DNA from: FEN-1099 sp964511015
GTDB lineage: Bacteria; Lernaellota; Lernaellaia; Lernaellales; Lernaellaceae
NCBI GenBank assembly: GCA_964511015.1
Contig: CAZEDX010000021.1
Location: 1 to 56,540 of the forward strand
Reading direction: 5' to 3'
DNA length: 56,540 nucleotides
A program made the position numbers and the translations under genes. The first letter of the stretch is position 1. Each line of letters opens with the position of its first letter. Under the pieces are notes generated by a model. That model was given only the letters and a program-made list of their open reading frames with translations, was not told where the DNA came from and did not search any database. This document shows, one piece after another, positions 32,752-41,068 of this stretch.

Positions 32752-33813
32752 TCAGTCGACCAAACGCCAATACATCGTTTCGTCACGCTTGATGTTTAGA
32801 CGGCTGTCCAATTGGAACGGCACGAAAGTCGTTATGTTGTAACGCGGGTCGATGGGCGCAAGGTCGGGCTCGGGCTCATGCACCATGACCAACATCCGCC
32901 GCGGTGCCCATCCGACAAGCTGTTCCGGCGTTCGGTCGACATGGTACTTGCGCCCAGCGCTGGATTCGACCGGCGTCCAGCCGATACGTGGTAAGTAGAC
33001 CTCAACGATTTTGTGAAACGCATTGTGATTGCGCCCGGCATTGGCCACGAGCAGATTGACCGGCATACCCGCAAGGAAGCGGGCGGGCAGGCCAAGACTG
33101 CGGGCCATCGCGATCATCACGAAACTGTATTCGGTACACGTTCCGTTGCCGAGCCTCAGCACTTCCGGCGCCGGCTGTTTGTGGTTGTTGCCCTGGAACT
33201 TCAGTCGCTGTCGCACCCAGGTCGCAATCCGCCCCATCATCAGCACAGGGTTGGTTTCACTCCCTACTGCCTCGCGAGCCGCGGCGACAATAGTCGGGTC
33301 ACTGATGTTGTACATCGGCCGATCGGCGAGGTAGTCCGCTTTGATCTGCTCGGGGATCTCTTCCAGCGTTCCAACCCGGGCCGGGTCAATCATGCCCGGA
33401 TAACGCCCGAGCGTAGCTTCGACGTTGAATTGCAGCCGCGCCACCATTCCTTTGCGCAGGCGCCCGAAATCAAATACCGCAATGCGGTAGCCGTAGCGGC
33501 TTTGGATTACCTGAACAGGTGCCGGATCGACCCGAAACAGATGAATGCTTTGGTAAGCGTCGTCCGCCGGCAATGGCAGCCAAATGCGGACATGTTCACT
33601 CCGAGGGTTCGCTCGCACGGTGTAATAGCCGATAAAGCGAAACGAGATCCTGCTCGGTTCGCTGGTCGACCAGCCCAGGTCAATCGTTCCCCCCGGTGTC
33701 GCGATTTCAGGTCGGTACCCCAACAGCCACCAATCACGCTCCACCGCCTGCGCTACAGCCGGCGAGGTGAACAACACGCAGAGAAAGCCTATGACGGCCC
33801 ACTTCTTCTTCAT
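32752..33813 (-). CDS. secreted transglutaminase-like (cysteine protease fold) protein
   Basis: A 353-residue protein with a signal peptide (to SPAVAQA, about residue 22). An immunoglobulin-like N-terminal half is followed by a transglutaminase-core domain. Catalytic Cys226 is in GNGTCTEYSFVMIAMARSLG, and His267 in NAFHKIVEVYLPRIGW. The third residue, normally Asp in a PVD context, is Glu283 in TPVESS. Bacterial members act as peptidases or amidases on cell-surface substrates more often than as crosslinkers. It is transcribed away from the TonB receptor gene; the 184-nt gap between them must hold two promoters, which I could not place. Confidence 0.75.
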   Translation of the reverse strand: MKKKWAVIGFLCVLFTSPAVAQAVERDWWLLGYRPEIATPGGTIDLGWSTSEPSRISFRFIGYYTVRANPRSEHVRIWLPLPADDAYQSIHLFRVDPAPVQVIQSRYGYRIAVFDFGRLRKGMVARLQFNVEATLGRYPGMIDPARVGTLEEIPEQIKADYLADRPMYNISDPTIVAAAREAVGSETNPVLMMGRIATWVRQRLKFQGNNHKQPAPEVLRLGNGTCTEYSFVMIAMARSLGLPARFLAGMPVNLLVANAGRNHNAFHKIVEVYLPRIGWTPVESSAGRKYHVDRTPEQLVGWAPRRMLVMVHEPEPDLAPIDPRYNITTFVPFQLDSRLNIKRDETMYWRLVD

Positions 33814-33997
33814 TGGTTTATTCTGGAACTTGTCGGGCCGGCTGTCCAGACTTATCGGTTGACGCGGCGAATACGGGCCACCTATGATCGATCAACCTGG
33901 AAAGAGAGTCCGCAATCACATGAAACAGGATGGGGATCGGCCAATTTTGCCATGGGCACGCCGGCGCCATAGACCGCCCTTCCGCCACTTGGTTCCA

Positions 33998-35938
33998 ATG
34001 CTACGCGGAGTCATTCTCCTTTTCTCGTTTTTCTTTGCGGCAGCCGCTTTCGCCGGCGAAGAAGGCGGCAGTGACTATGGAGAACCGTTCCTCGCCGGCG
34101 CACGGCAAGACGGTGCGTCAGGGAACACCGCCGTCGCCACCGTAGTGGAGCTGACCGGCGAAGAGCTGATTGCCCGTGGCGCACGCAGCGCGGCCGAGGC
34201 GTTGCAATTCGCCGCCGGCTGCTATGTGTATGGGCTGGATCGTTGGCCCGACCGCGGCGAGCGAATGTTACGCGTCAACGGAGCGGCGCCGACCGATTTG
34301 CGCGTGCTGATCGACGGCGTTCCGGTCGAACACGGCGTGTTTGGTACTGTGGATTTGCGCGATCTGCCCGCCGACCAGATCGCTCTGATTCGCGTTTATC
34401 CCGGCCCGGCCCCCGCCGTCTACGGCGTCGAAGGCGGCGCGGCGGTGGTGGAAATCATTACCCGTCAGGCCGGTGAGCATTTCATCGGCCGTTTCGATGG
34501 CCGCCTCGGCGATCACCGCACCGGCTATTTCTCCCTCGGCTTGGGCGACACCTACCGCGGTTTCCGCTACTTCATCGATGCCGATCACGACACCACCGCG
34601 GGTTTCCCGTTGCCGCAATCTTACTCGCGCGACCGCAACGAAGACGGCGGCGTACGCGAAAATTCGTCGGCCACGCGCGATCACTTCCGCGGCCGCGCCG
34701 GCGCCAGTTTTGGTCCACTGGCCGAGGCCCATGTGTCGGCATTCTACGACCGCTCCGACCGTGACATCCCAGCCGACACGGGCGCGGTCGACCCCTTGTA
34801 CGTGCGATTCCCTGATACCCACCGCTTGGGCGGCCAACTCAACGCCCGCTTGGGCGCCTTTGGTCCGTTCAGCTTGCGCACCACCGGCTACCTGTTCGAA
34901 TATGTCGAACACACGGAAGACTATGCGGAAGCGACCTACGACACGCTTGTTTCGCGGTCGCGTACTCGGGACCTCCGCATGGGCGGCGATCTCATCCCGG
35001 CGTTGGATTTCGGCTCACTCAGCCTGGTGACCGCGGTCGTCGGCGGACGACACGATGATCTGGATTTCGAAATCCGCGACCAGTACCGCCAACGCATTAA
35101 GACCAATCGCTTGAACGTAACGATTAACGACGAGCTCAAACCGACCCCGTGGTTGCAGTTCAGTCTCGGCACCGGCTACGGCCGCTTGATGGCAACGCAA
35201 GCAGTCGATTTCGAACCGGGGGATCCGGCTACCGGCTGGCATGCTCGTTTCGGCGCCGCGGTCGGTCCGTTCGCCGGCTTCACCGCCCGAGCGGTGGCCG
35301 GCCGCAACCCACGCTTCCCGACGGTCGAAGAATGGTTCGATGGGCAGATCGGCAACCCGAATTTGGGCGCAGCGCTGGTAGACAACCTCCAGCTCGGGTT
35401 CGACTACGCCTGGGTCGGCTACCTGCGCGTCGCCGCAGTCGGTTTTCTGCGTACCACTCAGGGCGCACCGAAACTCACCGCTACTGACGACTCCACCCGC
35501 CCGTTGGTGTACGCCGATTCAGGCGACTACCTTACGCGCGGGTTTACCCTGGCCGTCGAATCCACCCCATTGCCCGGACTATTGTTGCGCGCCAACTACA
35601 GCCGACTGCAAAATTTCGACAGCCATGGTAACGAGATTGCTGTGTACTACCAGCCCGAGCAAACCGCGGCCGGCGAGGCATGCTACCGCTTCGCTTTCGG
35701 TTTGGGTCTCGGCGTCAACGCGACCTTCGCCGATGAAACGCTTGGTCTGGTCGAAGGTGTGGAAAACACGATGCCGTGGTACAGCCTGCTTGGTGCGCGC
35801 ATGTTCTACACTTACCGCGACCGCATCGAAGTCTACTTGCAGGGCGCGAATCTGACCGACACCTACTACGAAAATCGTCCCTACTATCCCGAGCCCGGCC
35901 GCACCTTCGAAGCGGGCTTGAAGCTGACGTACTTCTAG
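33998..35938 (+). CDS. TonB-dependent outer-membrane receptor
   Basis: From ATG 33998 the product has 646 residues with a normal signal peptide (MLRGVILLFSFFFAAAAFAG). ATGs at 33884 and 33920 are in frame but would add a long polar extension. The plug domain is clear: TGEELIARGARSAAEALQ, RVNGAAPTDLRVLIDGVPV and VYPGPAPAVYGVEGGAAVVEIIT. A 22-strand type barrel follows, ending FEAGLKLTYF with a terminal Phe. No TonB box could be picked out in the short N-terminal segment. The ligand is unknown; there is no adjacent ABC importer or FeS/siderophore gene. Confidence 0.85.
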   Translation: MLRGVILLFSFFFAAAAFAGEEGGSDYGEPFLAGARQDGASGNTAVATVVELTGEELIARGARSAAEALQFAAGCYVYGLDRWPDRGERMLRVNGAAPTDLRVLIDGVPVEHGVFGTVDLRDLPADQIALIRVYPGPAPAVYGVEGGAAVVEIITRQAGEHFIGRFDGRLGDHRTGYFSLGLGDTYRGFRYFIDADHDTTAGFPLPQSYSRDRNEDGGVRENSSATRDHFRGRAGASFGPLAEAHVSAFYDRSDRDIPADTGAVDPLYVRFPDTHRLGGQLNARLGAFGPFSLRTTGYLFEYVEHTEDYAEATYDTLVSRSRTRDLRMGGDLIPALDFGSLSLVTAVVGGRHDDLDFEIRDQYRQRIKTNRLNVTINDELKPTPWLQFSLGTGYGRLMATQAVDFEPGDPATGWHARFGAAVGPFAGFTARAVAGRNPRFPTVEEWFDGQIGNPNLGAALVDNLQLGFDYAWVGYLRVAAVGFLRTTQGAPKLTATDDSTRPLVYADSGDYLTRGFTLAVESTPLPGLLLRANYSRLQNFDSHGNEIAVYYQPEQTAAGEACYRFAFGLGLGVNATFADETLGLVEGVENTMPWYSLLGARMFYTYRDRIEVYLQGANLTDTYYENRPYYPEPGRTFEAGLKLTYF

Positions 35939-36016
35939 TCCGCCTTGCGCCCCGGCCGCCATGTGGCGTCACTGCCCGCACACGGTTACAATGGCGACTT
36001 GCAAGGAAGGCATACC

Positions 36017-38254
36017 ATGCGCAACATTTTTCTCCCTTGGCTGATGCTGCTCGCGCTTCTGGCGCCACTGATTGGCTGTCAAACCGCAGACGATGATGAC
36101 GACGCCTCCGGCGGCGACGACACCTGGTCCGATGACGACACCGGTGACGACGATGACATCGATGACGACGCTGCGGACGACGACAGCGTCGATGACGACA
36201 CTACGGATGATGATCTGGTTGATGATGACACAACCGATGACGACACCAACGATGACGATGACACCGACGATGACACCGTGGACGATGACGCCACGGATGA
36301 CGATACCGTTCCGTACTGGTCGGGCGGCATCGATTTGGGTCCGGTGTCGATGGACGAGTACCGCCCAATCGTCGACCAAGGACTGAACGCCTACGAGTGG
36401 ACGGCCGGTCTGGCGGCCAAGACCGCCTTACTCGAAAGCGCAAGCGTTATGTGGGTCGCCACGTTGGATGTCGAGAACGATCTCTACTACCTGTGGCACC
36501 AGAAAGGCGAGTTGACCTTCACCCGCACCATCGGCGATGCGGGCTTGGTCTTCGAAATCGTCGACCAGACCGGTCCGGACCCGTTTCCAAGTACCGATCC
36601 AATGTTTGCGGCCGGCTACGACGTTGAATTGGCGCTCTTCGAGAATCCCAACGGCGTCCAGATGCCCGAGCATGGCTATGCGATAGACGATCCGCGCGTC
36701 GGCTGGATTCCGCTCGACCAATACAGTTATCCGTTCGCGCTGGAGCGTATTGCGCAGATCTTCGACACGCCAAACGGGCCGGACCTCGCCTTTGATCTCT
36801 ACCCCACTCACAGCAGCGGCACCGGCACCCACGGCAACCTGGGAGTCATGCAAAGCCGAGCCCTGCTGATGCTGGCGGGCGCGGGCGTGAAACAAGACGG
36901 TTTGATCGAACGCGCCGCTCGCCTAGCCGACGTAGTGCCCACGGCGCTGGCGCTCGTTGGCACCGAACCGACCGAGGGCATCGATTCGCGCGGACACCGC
37001 ATTACCAATGCGCTGCATCGATGGCAGGATGGCGATGTGCTGCTCGACGCCATGACCTATCCCGGCGTGCAGGGGCTTGCCGATCAGGTGGTCATCATCG
37101 CCTTCGACGGCCTGACACCGAACGAACTTTACTACCACTACGAGCACCAAGGGTCGGGTGGTTGGGATCTTCCCCATTTCTTCGAGTTGATGGACCAAGG
37201 CGTTTTCTACCGAGGCGGGGCTATTGTCGGCTGGCCGAGTATGTCTCTGCCGGGCCACACGACCATCGGCTCGGGCGCATACCAGGGTCACCACGGACTG
37301 GTATCCAACAGCGTGTACGATCGGACCAGCGGGGAGGAGTTCTACTTCGATTGGTTCATCGAACATGCACAGGAGTTGCTGCGGAACCCGCAACTCGCAA
37401 TGGACTACTACCAGCAGTTCTACGAAGCCGACCGCGGGCTGGAAAACGTGTTTGAAGCGGCACACCGCAGCTTCGGCGCGTGGGATTTGCTCCGGCCCGG
37501 CACTTGGGGCAATGCCTATAATGCGGCGGTGAACGAAATGACTGTCATCGGGGCGGACTATGGCCTGTACGCGCTGCTGCAACTCGCCGCCATGATCATT
37601 CCGGGCGGCGATTACGATCCGCAGGTTTACGAACTGGCGGATATGACGGTACCGGTGCAAGTCAGCCTGATTCTGGGCGATCCGACGCACACGGCACCCA
37701 AGATCACACTCGTCTCGTTCTACGCCACCGACAACGCCGGCGAAACCGATGGTCCGCACAGCGATGCCGTACGCGAACAACTGGTCAAGATCGACGGTTA
37801 CCTTGGTCAGATCATGGATCGCTACCGCGACGCCGGGCTGTATGAACACACGGCGTTCATTCTGGTCAGCGACCACGCCATGGAACTGGTCGAACCGGGA
37901 ACGTTTGACGACTGGCATGCCTATCTCAACAACGCCGGGGTGGCCTACCAGATGGTTAGCGGCTCGCTAATGCTGGTCCCGGCAATGCGCCTGTCGACGA
38001 GTCAGGCGACCTTACCGGCCGGTCAAGCCAGCACTTTCACCGTCACGGTGTTGAACGACGACACGCTTTTACCTCTCGCGGGGACGACCCTCGCGCTCAC
38101 TGGCGGCGATTGCGCTCCCTGCACGGCCACGACCGACGACCAAGGCCAGGCCGAGTTCACTGTCACGCCGGTGTCAGGGGAGGATCTGACACTACTGGCC
38201 GAGAATAATGGCTTCAATGACGCCACAATGACTTTGGAGGTTGTCGGACAGTGA
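36017..38254 (+). CDS. alkaline-phosphatase-superfamily lipoprotein, apparently circularly permuted, with Asp-rich spacer and Ig-like tail
   Basis: Start ATG 36017 (AAGGAAGG upstream) gives a 745-residue lipoprotein (LIGC, Cys21). Residues 24-98 are an Asp-rich spacer. Next comes a stretch that looks like the C-terminal part of a phosphodiesterase/sulfatase domain: GTGTHGNLGV (His272) and ADVVPTALALVGTEPTEG. Only then does the N-terminal part appear: AFDGL (Asp364), nucleophile Ser410 in MSLPGHT, ETDGPHSD (Asp578, His581) and SDHAME (Asp619, His620). All metal ligands are thus present but in permuted order. An Ig-like domain occupies about 655-745. Its end overlaps the IspH fusion start by 4 nt. 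Confidence 0.75.
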   Translation: MRNIFLPWLMLLALLAPLIGCQTADDDDDASGGDDTWSDDDTGDDDDIDDDAADDDSVDDDTTDDDLVDDDTTDDDTNDDDDTDDDTVDDDATDDDTVPYWSGGIDLGPVSMDEYRPIVDQGLNAYEWTAGLAAKTALLESASVMWVATLDVENDLYYLWHQKGELTFTRTIGDAGLVFEIVDQTGPDPFPSTDPMFAAGYDVELALFENPNGVQMPEHGYAIDDPRVGWIPLDQYSYPFALERIAQIFDTPNGPDLAFDLYPTHSSGTGTHGNLGVMQSRALLMLAGAGVKQDGLIERAARLADVVPTALALVGTEPTEGIDSRGHRITNALHRWQDGDVLLDAMTYPGVQGLADQVVIIAFDGLTPNELYYHYEHQGSGGWDLPHFFELMDQGVFYRGGAIVGWPSMSLPGHTTIGSGAYQGHHGLVSNSVYDRTSGEEFYFDWFIEHAQELLRNPQLAMDYYQQFYEADRGLENVFEAAHRSFGAWDLLRPGTWGNAYNAAVNEMTVIGADYGLYALLQLAAMIIPGGDYDPQVYELADMTVPVQVSLILGDPTHTAPKITLVSFYATDNAGETDGPHSDAVREQLVKIDGYLGQIMDRYRDAGLYEHTAFILVSDHAMELVEPGTFDDWHAYLNNAGVAYQMVSGSLMLVPAMRLSTSQATLPAGQASTFTVTVLNDDTLLPLAGTTLALTGGDCAPCTATTDDQGQAEFTVTPVSGEDLTLLAENNGFNDATMTLEVVGQ
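36086..36310 (+). repeat. Asp-codon repeat (DDD-x-x units)
   Basis: In-frame repeat of GAT/GAC triplets with a 15-nt spacing, encoding about 75 residues of DDDT-A/T/V-DDD type between the lipid anchor and the catalytic region of the 36017 gene. Degenerate rather than exact at the DNA level. Confidence 0.85.
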
Positions 38255-39996
38255 AGTTCGAGTTGGCCGCCAGCGCCGGTTTTTGTTTTGGCGTACGTCG
38301 CGCCGTGGATTTGGTGCTGGCCGAAAGCACTTCCAAGCGCGGTCACATTACAACCCTTGGCCCGTTGGTACACAACCCACAAGTCATCGAATTACTAAAC
38401 TTGCGCGAAATCGCCTGCACCGAAGACGTAGACCAGATCCGCGAAGGACTGGCCGTCATTCGGTCTCACGGTGTGCCGCCGGCGGTGATCGATACGCTGA
38501 CTGAACGCGGGCTGGAAATCCTTGACGCCACTTGCCCCAAGGTCCGCGCCGTACAAAAAACGGTGGAAACGCACGCCGAACGCGGACGCACCGTGGTGAT
38601 CTACGGCGAAAAGGATCACCCGGAGATTCTTGGACTGGTCGGCGCCGCCCGCGGCCGTCCCTGCCACGTGGTCTTCAACGAAGCGGAATTCGATGCGTTG
38701 GCTTTGACGCCGGGCACTCCACTGACGCTGGTCGCGCAGACTACCGCCAACCGCAGCCGCTATCAGCAACTCACCGCGCATGTGCAGGAACGTTTTCCCG
38801 ACGCCGAGGTGCGCGAAACCATCTGTGCCGCCACCGAGCAACGACAGGAAGAAATCCGCGAGTTGGCCCGTAGAGCACAAGCAATGATCGTGATTGGCGG
38901 CCACAACAGCGGCAACACGCGGCGGCTCGCGTCGATCAGCAAAGATCTGGGTCTTCCCACTTGGCATATTGAAACAGCCGACGAGCTGGAAGGCATCGAT
39001 TTCTCGCCGTATGACCTGGTGGGCGTTACCGCCGGCGCCAGCACGCCGAGTTGGATCATCGATCGCGTCATGACGCGTTTGCGCGAACTCGAGGAGGCGC
39101 AAGCCAGCCCCAGTCGCGCCCGCGCCAAACGGATGCTGGAAGCGCTGGCTGGCGTGCACCTGACGACCGGCCTGGCTGCGGGCTTTCTGGCTTATGTCGG
39201 TGCCGTACTGATGGGCCTGGGGTTCCGGCTCGATTTCTTCGTGCTGGTATTCTGCTATGTCTGGAGCATGCACGTCATCAACCGCTTTACGGAAAGCGGT
39301 GTCGACAAGTTTCGCGACGATCCCAAACGCCAGGCGTTTTACCGCCGCTACGGCCGATGGCTGCAAATATTCGGCATCGGCGCCGGTCTTTTGTCGATCG
39401 TATTGGGCTTCCTACTCGGCGTAATTCCCTTTCTGCTCGTGCTCGTATCCTCGATCATCGGTGTGCTTTATTCGGTGCGGGTGGTCCCCAAAAGCTGGAT
39501 GCGTGTCTTAGGCTTCCGCCGCCTGAAAGACCTCGCCGCCAGCAAGAACATTTTCGTTGCCTCCGCCTGGGCGTTGGTGTCGATCTTTCCGCTGTTCTTC
39601 GTTCAACAGGCGGGCAATGTCACGCGCCTGGCCCTCGCGTTTGTATTCCTGTTCTTGGTGACGGGCATTCGTTCGATTTGGCTGGACCTGTCCGACCTGG
39701 CCTCTGACCGACTGGTTGGACGGGAGACAGTCCCGCTGGTACTCGGGCCAAAACGAACCGCCTCACTCGTCAACACATTGATCGTTGCTCTGGCGATCGG
39801 GTTGTACTTATGCGCGGCCACCGGCCTGTTGCCCGGTTTGGCCTGGCTGTTGGCGACATGGATTCTTCTGGAGTTTCTCTATCTATCGCTCTTCCACCGC
39901 GCAAACCACTTGCCCACATTGTCCCGCGACATGGCAGTGGATCTGCACTTCATCGCCGCGGGTATCATGGCCTTTTTATGGCGGGCGTTGGCGTAA
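38251..39996 (+). CDS. ispH: IspH-UbiA fusion: HMBPP reductase with C-terminal prenyltransferase-like membrane domain
   Basis: Residues 1-285 are a full IspH (4-hydroxy-3-methylbut-2-enyl diphosphate reductase), last step of the MEP pathway. The three 4Fe-4S ligands are Cys12 (SAGFCFGV), Cys95 (ATCPKV) and Cys192 (TICAAT), and GGHNSGNTRRL and TAGASTPSW are present. From about 290 to 581 it is a membrane protein with eight or so TM helices and UbiA-like acidic motifs: NRFTESGVDKFRDD and DLSDLASDRLVGRET-VPLVLG. The frame is continuous with no stop or internal start signal. The start is GTG 38251 with GGAGG 9 nt upstream, overlapping the previous stop. The second domain's substrate is unknown. 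Confidence 0.88.
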   Translation: MKFELAASAGFCFGVRRAVDLVLAESTSKRGHITTLGPLVHNPQVIELLNLREIACTEDVDQIREGLAVIRSHGVPPAVIDTLTERGLEILDATCPKVRAVQKTVETHAERGRTVVIYGEKDHPEILGLVGAARGRPCHVVFNEAEFDALALTPGTPLTLVAQTTANRSRYQQLTAHVQERFPDAEVRETICAATEQRQEEIRELARRAQAMIVIGGHNSGNTRRLASISKDLGLPTWHIETADELEGIDFSPYDLVGVTAGASTPSWIIDRVMTRLRELEEAQASPSRARAKRMLEALAGVHLTTGLAAGFLAYVGAVLMGLGFRLDFFVLVFCYVWSMHVINRFTESGVDKFRDDPKRQAFYRRYGRWLQIFGIGAGLLSIVLGFLLGVIPFLLVLVSSIIGVLYSVRVVPKSWMRVLGFRRLKDLAASKNIFVASAWALVSIFPLFFVQQAGNVTRLALAFVFLFLVTGIRSIWLDLSDLASDRLVGRETVPLVLGPKRTASLVNTLIVALAIGLYLCAATGLLPGLAWLLATWILLEFLYLSLFHRANHLPTLSRDMAVDLHFIAAGIMAFLWRALA

Positions 39997-40009
39997 ACGC
40001 ATTTTCCGG

Positions 40010-40885
40010 CTACGTGCGGAATTCCTCGACCAGTGTGCGGGTCGTCTTTTGCAGGGCGTTCAACAGCGAACGCACTTCCGATGGCGTGAGCTGGAAATCG
40101 TGAATCGCCTGCTCGCGTTCAAGATCGAACGGTTCTTCCTCCGCGTACGAGCCCAAACCGAGCGAGCGGGCAAAAAGATCGGCCACGTTCACGAGCAATG
40201 CCATCGGTCGGGCTTTTCCCGCCTCAGTATACTCACGGTGAAAACGAATGACCGCGTACATCGTTTCGTTGAAATGCCACGCCCGCGCCAGCAATCCGCC
40301 GACCGGTTCATGGAACTCACGCATGACGTCATCCGCCAGCGCAACCACCGTTCGGCCCCAGTCTTGGTGTTGCTGGCACAACCGCTCCATCGTTTCGAGT
40401 AAAAGTGGTTTGCCGCAATCATGCAGCAGACCGAACAGAAACGCGTAGTCCGAGTCCATCCGTCTGGCCTGGGCTACCTCTTTGGCGATATGCGCCACGG
40501 CCAAGCTGTGTTCCCACACACGCCGCATGGGTTCGCTCAACAGCTTCGAGCGAAACACGCGCTCACCCAAGGCGATGGAGAAAACCAGATCACGCAGCGA
40601 ACGCATGCCGACGATCATCACAGCCTGCTGGATGCTGGTAATCCGCGTCAGCGGGCCGTAGACGGGACTATTGGCAATCTTGAGCAGGCGAGCGGTGAGT
40701 TGCTGATCTTGCTCGATGATCTTGACGAAATCTTTGATTTTGGCGTCAGGTTGCGAGGTCAGCGTAAGCACCTGCTGGGCCACGTGCGGCAGAACCGGCA
40801 CTTCGAGCTGGTTTGCACGCACCCGGCGGCTGATGGTCAGGCGAATTTCCTCGCGGATGTCTGATGCTTCCGGCCTATTGCTCAT
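40010..40885 (-). CDS. HDOD-domain signalling protein
   Basis: A 291-residue soluble protein, start ATG 40885 with GAGGAG about 5 nt upstream. The HDOD domain spans about 25-230: VPVLPHVAQQVLTLTSQPDAK, VKIIEQDQQLTARLLKIANS, and an HD-like LFGLLHDCGKPLLLE. HDOD proteins act in bacterial signalling without the full phosphohydrolase site, often in motility, stress or cyclic-di-GMP related circuits. There is no second domain. It is divergent from mltD, with a 183-nt AT-rich gap between them. Confidence 0.85.
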   Translation of the reverse strand: MSNRPEASDIREEIRLTISRRVRANQLEVPVLPHVAQQVLTLTSQPDAKIKDFVKIIEQDQQLTARLLKIANSPVYGPLTRITSIQQAVMIVGMRSLRDLVFSIALGERVFRSKLLSEPMRRVWEHSLAVAHIAKEVAQARRMDSDYAFLFGLLHDCGKPLLLETMERLCQQHQDWGRTVVALADDVMREFHEPVGGLLARAWHFNETMYAVIRFHREYTEAGKARPMALLVNVADLFARSLGLGSYAEEEPFDLEREQAIHDFQLTPSEVRSLLNALQKTTRTLVEEFRT

Positions 40886-40994
40886 CGTGCTCCTCGGTTG
40901 TGCCGAGTTTCGACTGTCCGCCAAAAATTTTCAAGCGCCCTGAACGACCTGGTTCGAACGAAGCGAGGTGTTGAAAGGACATCCCATAACCACC

Positions 40995-41004
40995 TGTGAT
41001 CACA
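40995..41004. promoter_or_regulatory. 10-bp palindrome TGTGATCACA in the HDOD/mltD divergent region
   Basis: A perfect palindrome 65 nt upstream of the mltD start, in an unusually AT-rich stretch. TGTGA and TCACA abut with no 6-nt spacer, so it is not a CRP site. Downstream, TTGCAA (41033-41038) and TTTAAT (41054-41059) could form a weak promoter for mltD. Confidence 0.3.
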
Positions 41005-41068
41005 GAAAAAATCAAATAAATCAAAGAATTGCTTGCAATATCTACTACTTTACTTTAATCTTTTAGCA

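Noticed and set aside
36086..36310. Asp-rich repeat DNA considered as a CRISPR or tandem-repeat locus
   Set aside because: Units are coding, in frame, degenerate and lack distinct spacers; no cas genes nearby.
40995..41004. TGTGATCACA as a CRP/FNR site
   Set aside because: The half-sites abut, whereas CRP needs a 6-nt spacer; kept only as an unassigned palindrome.
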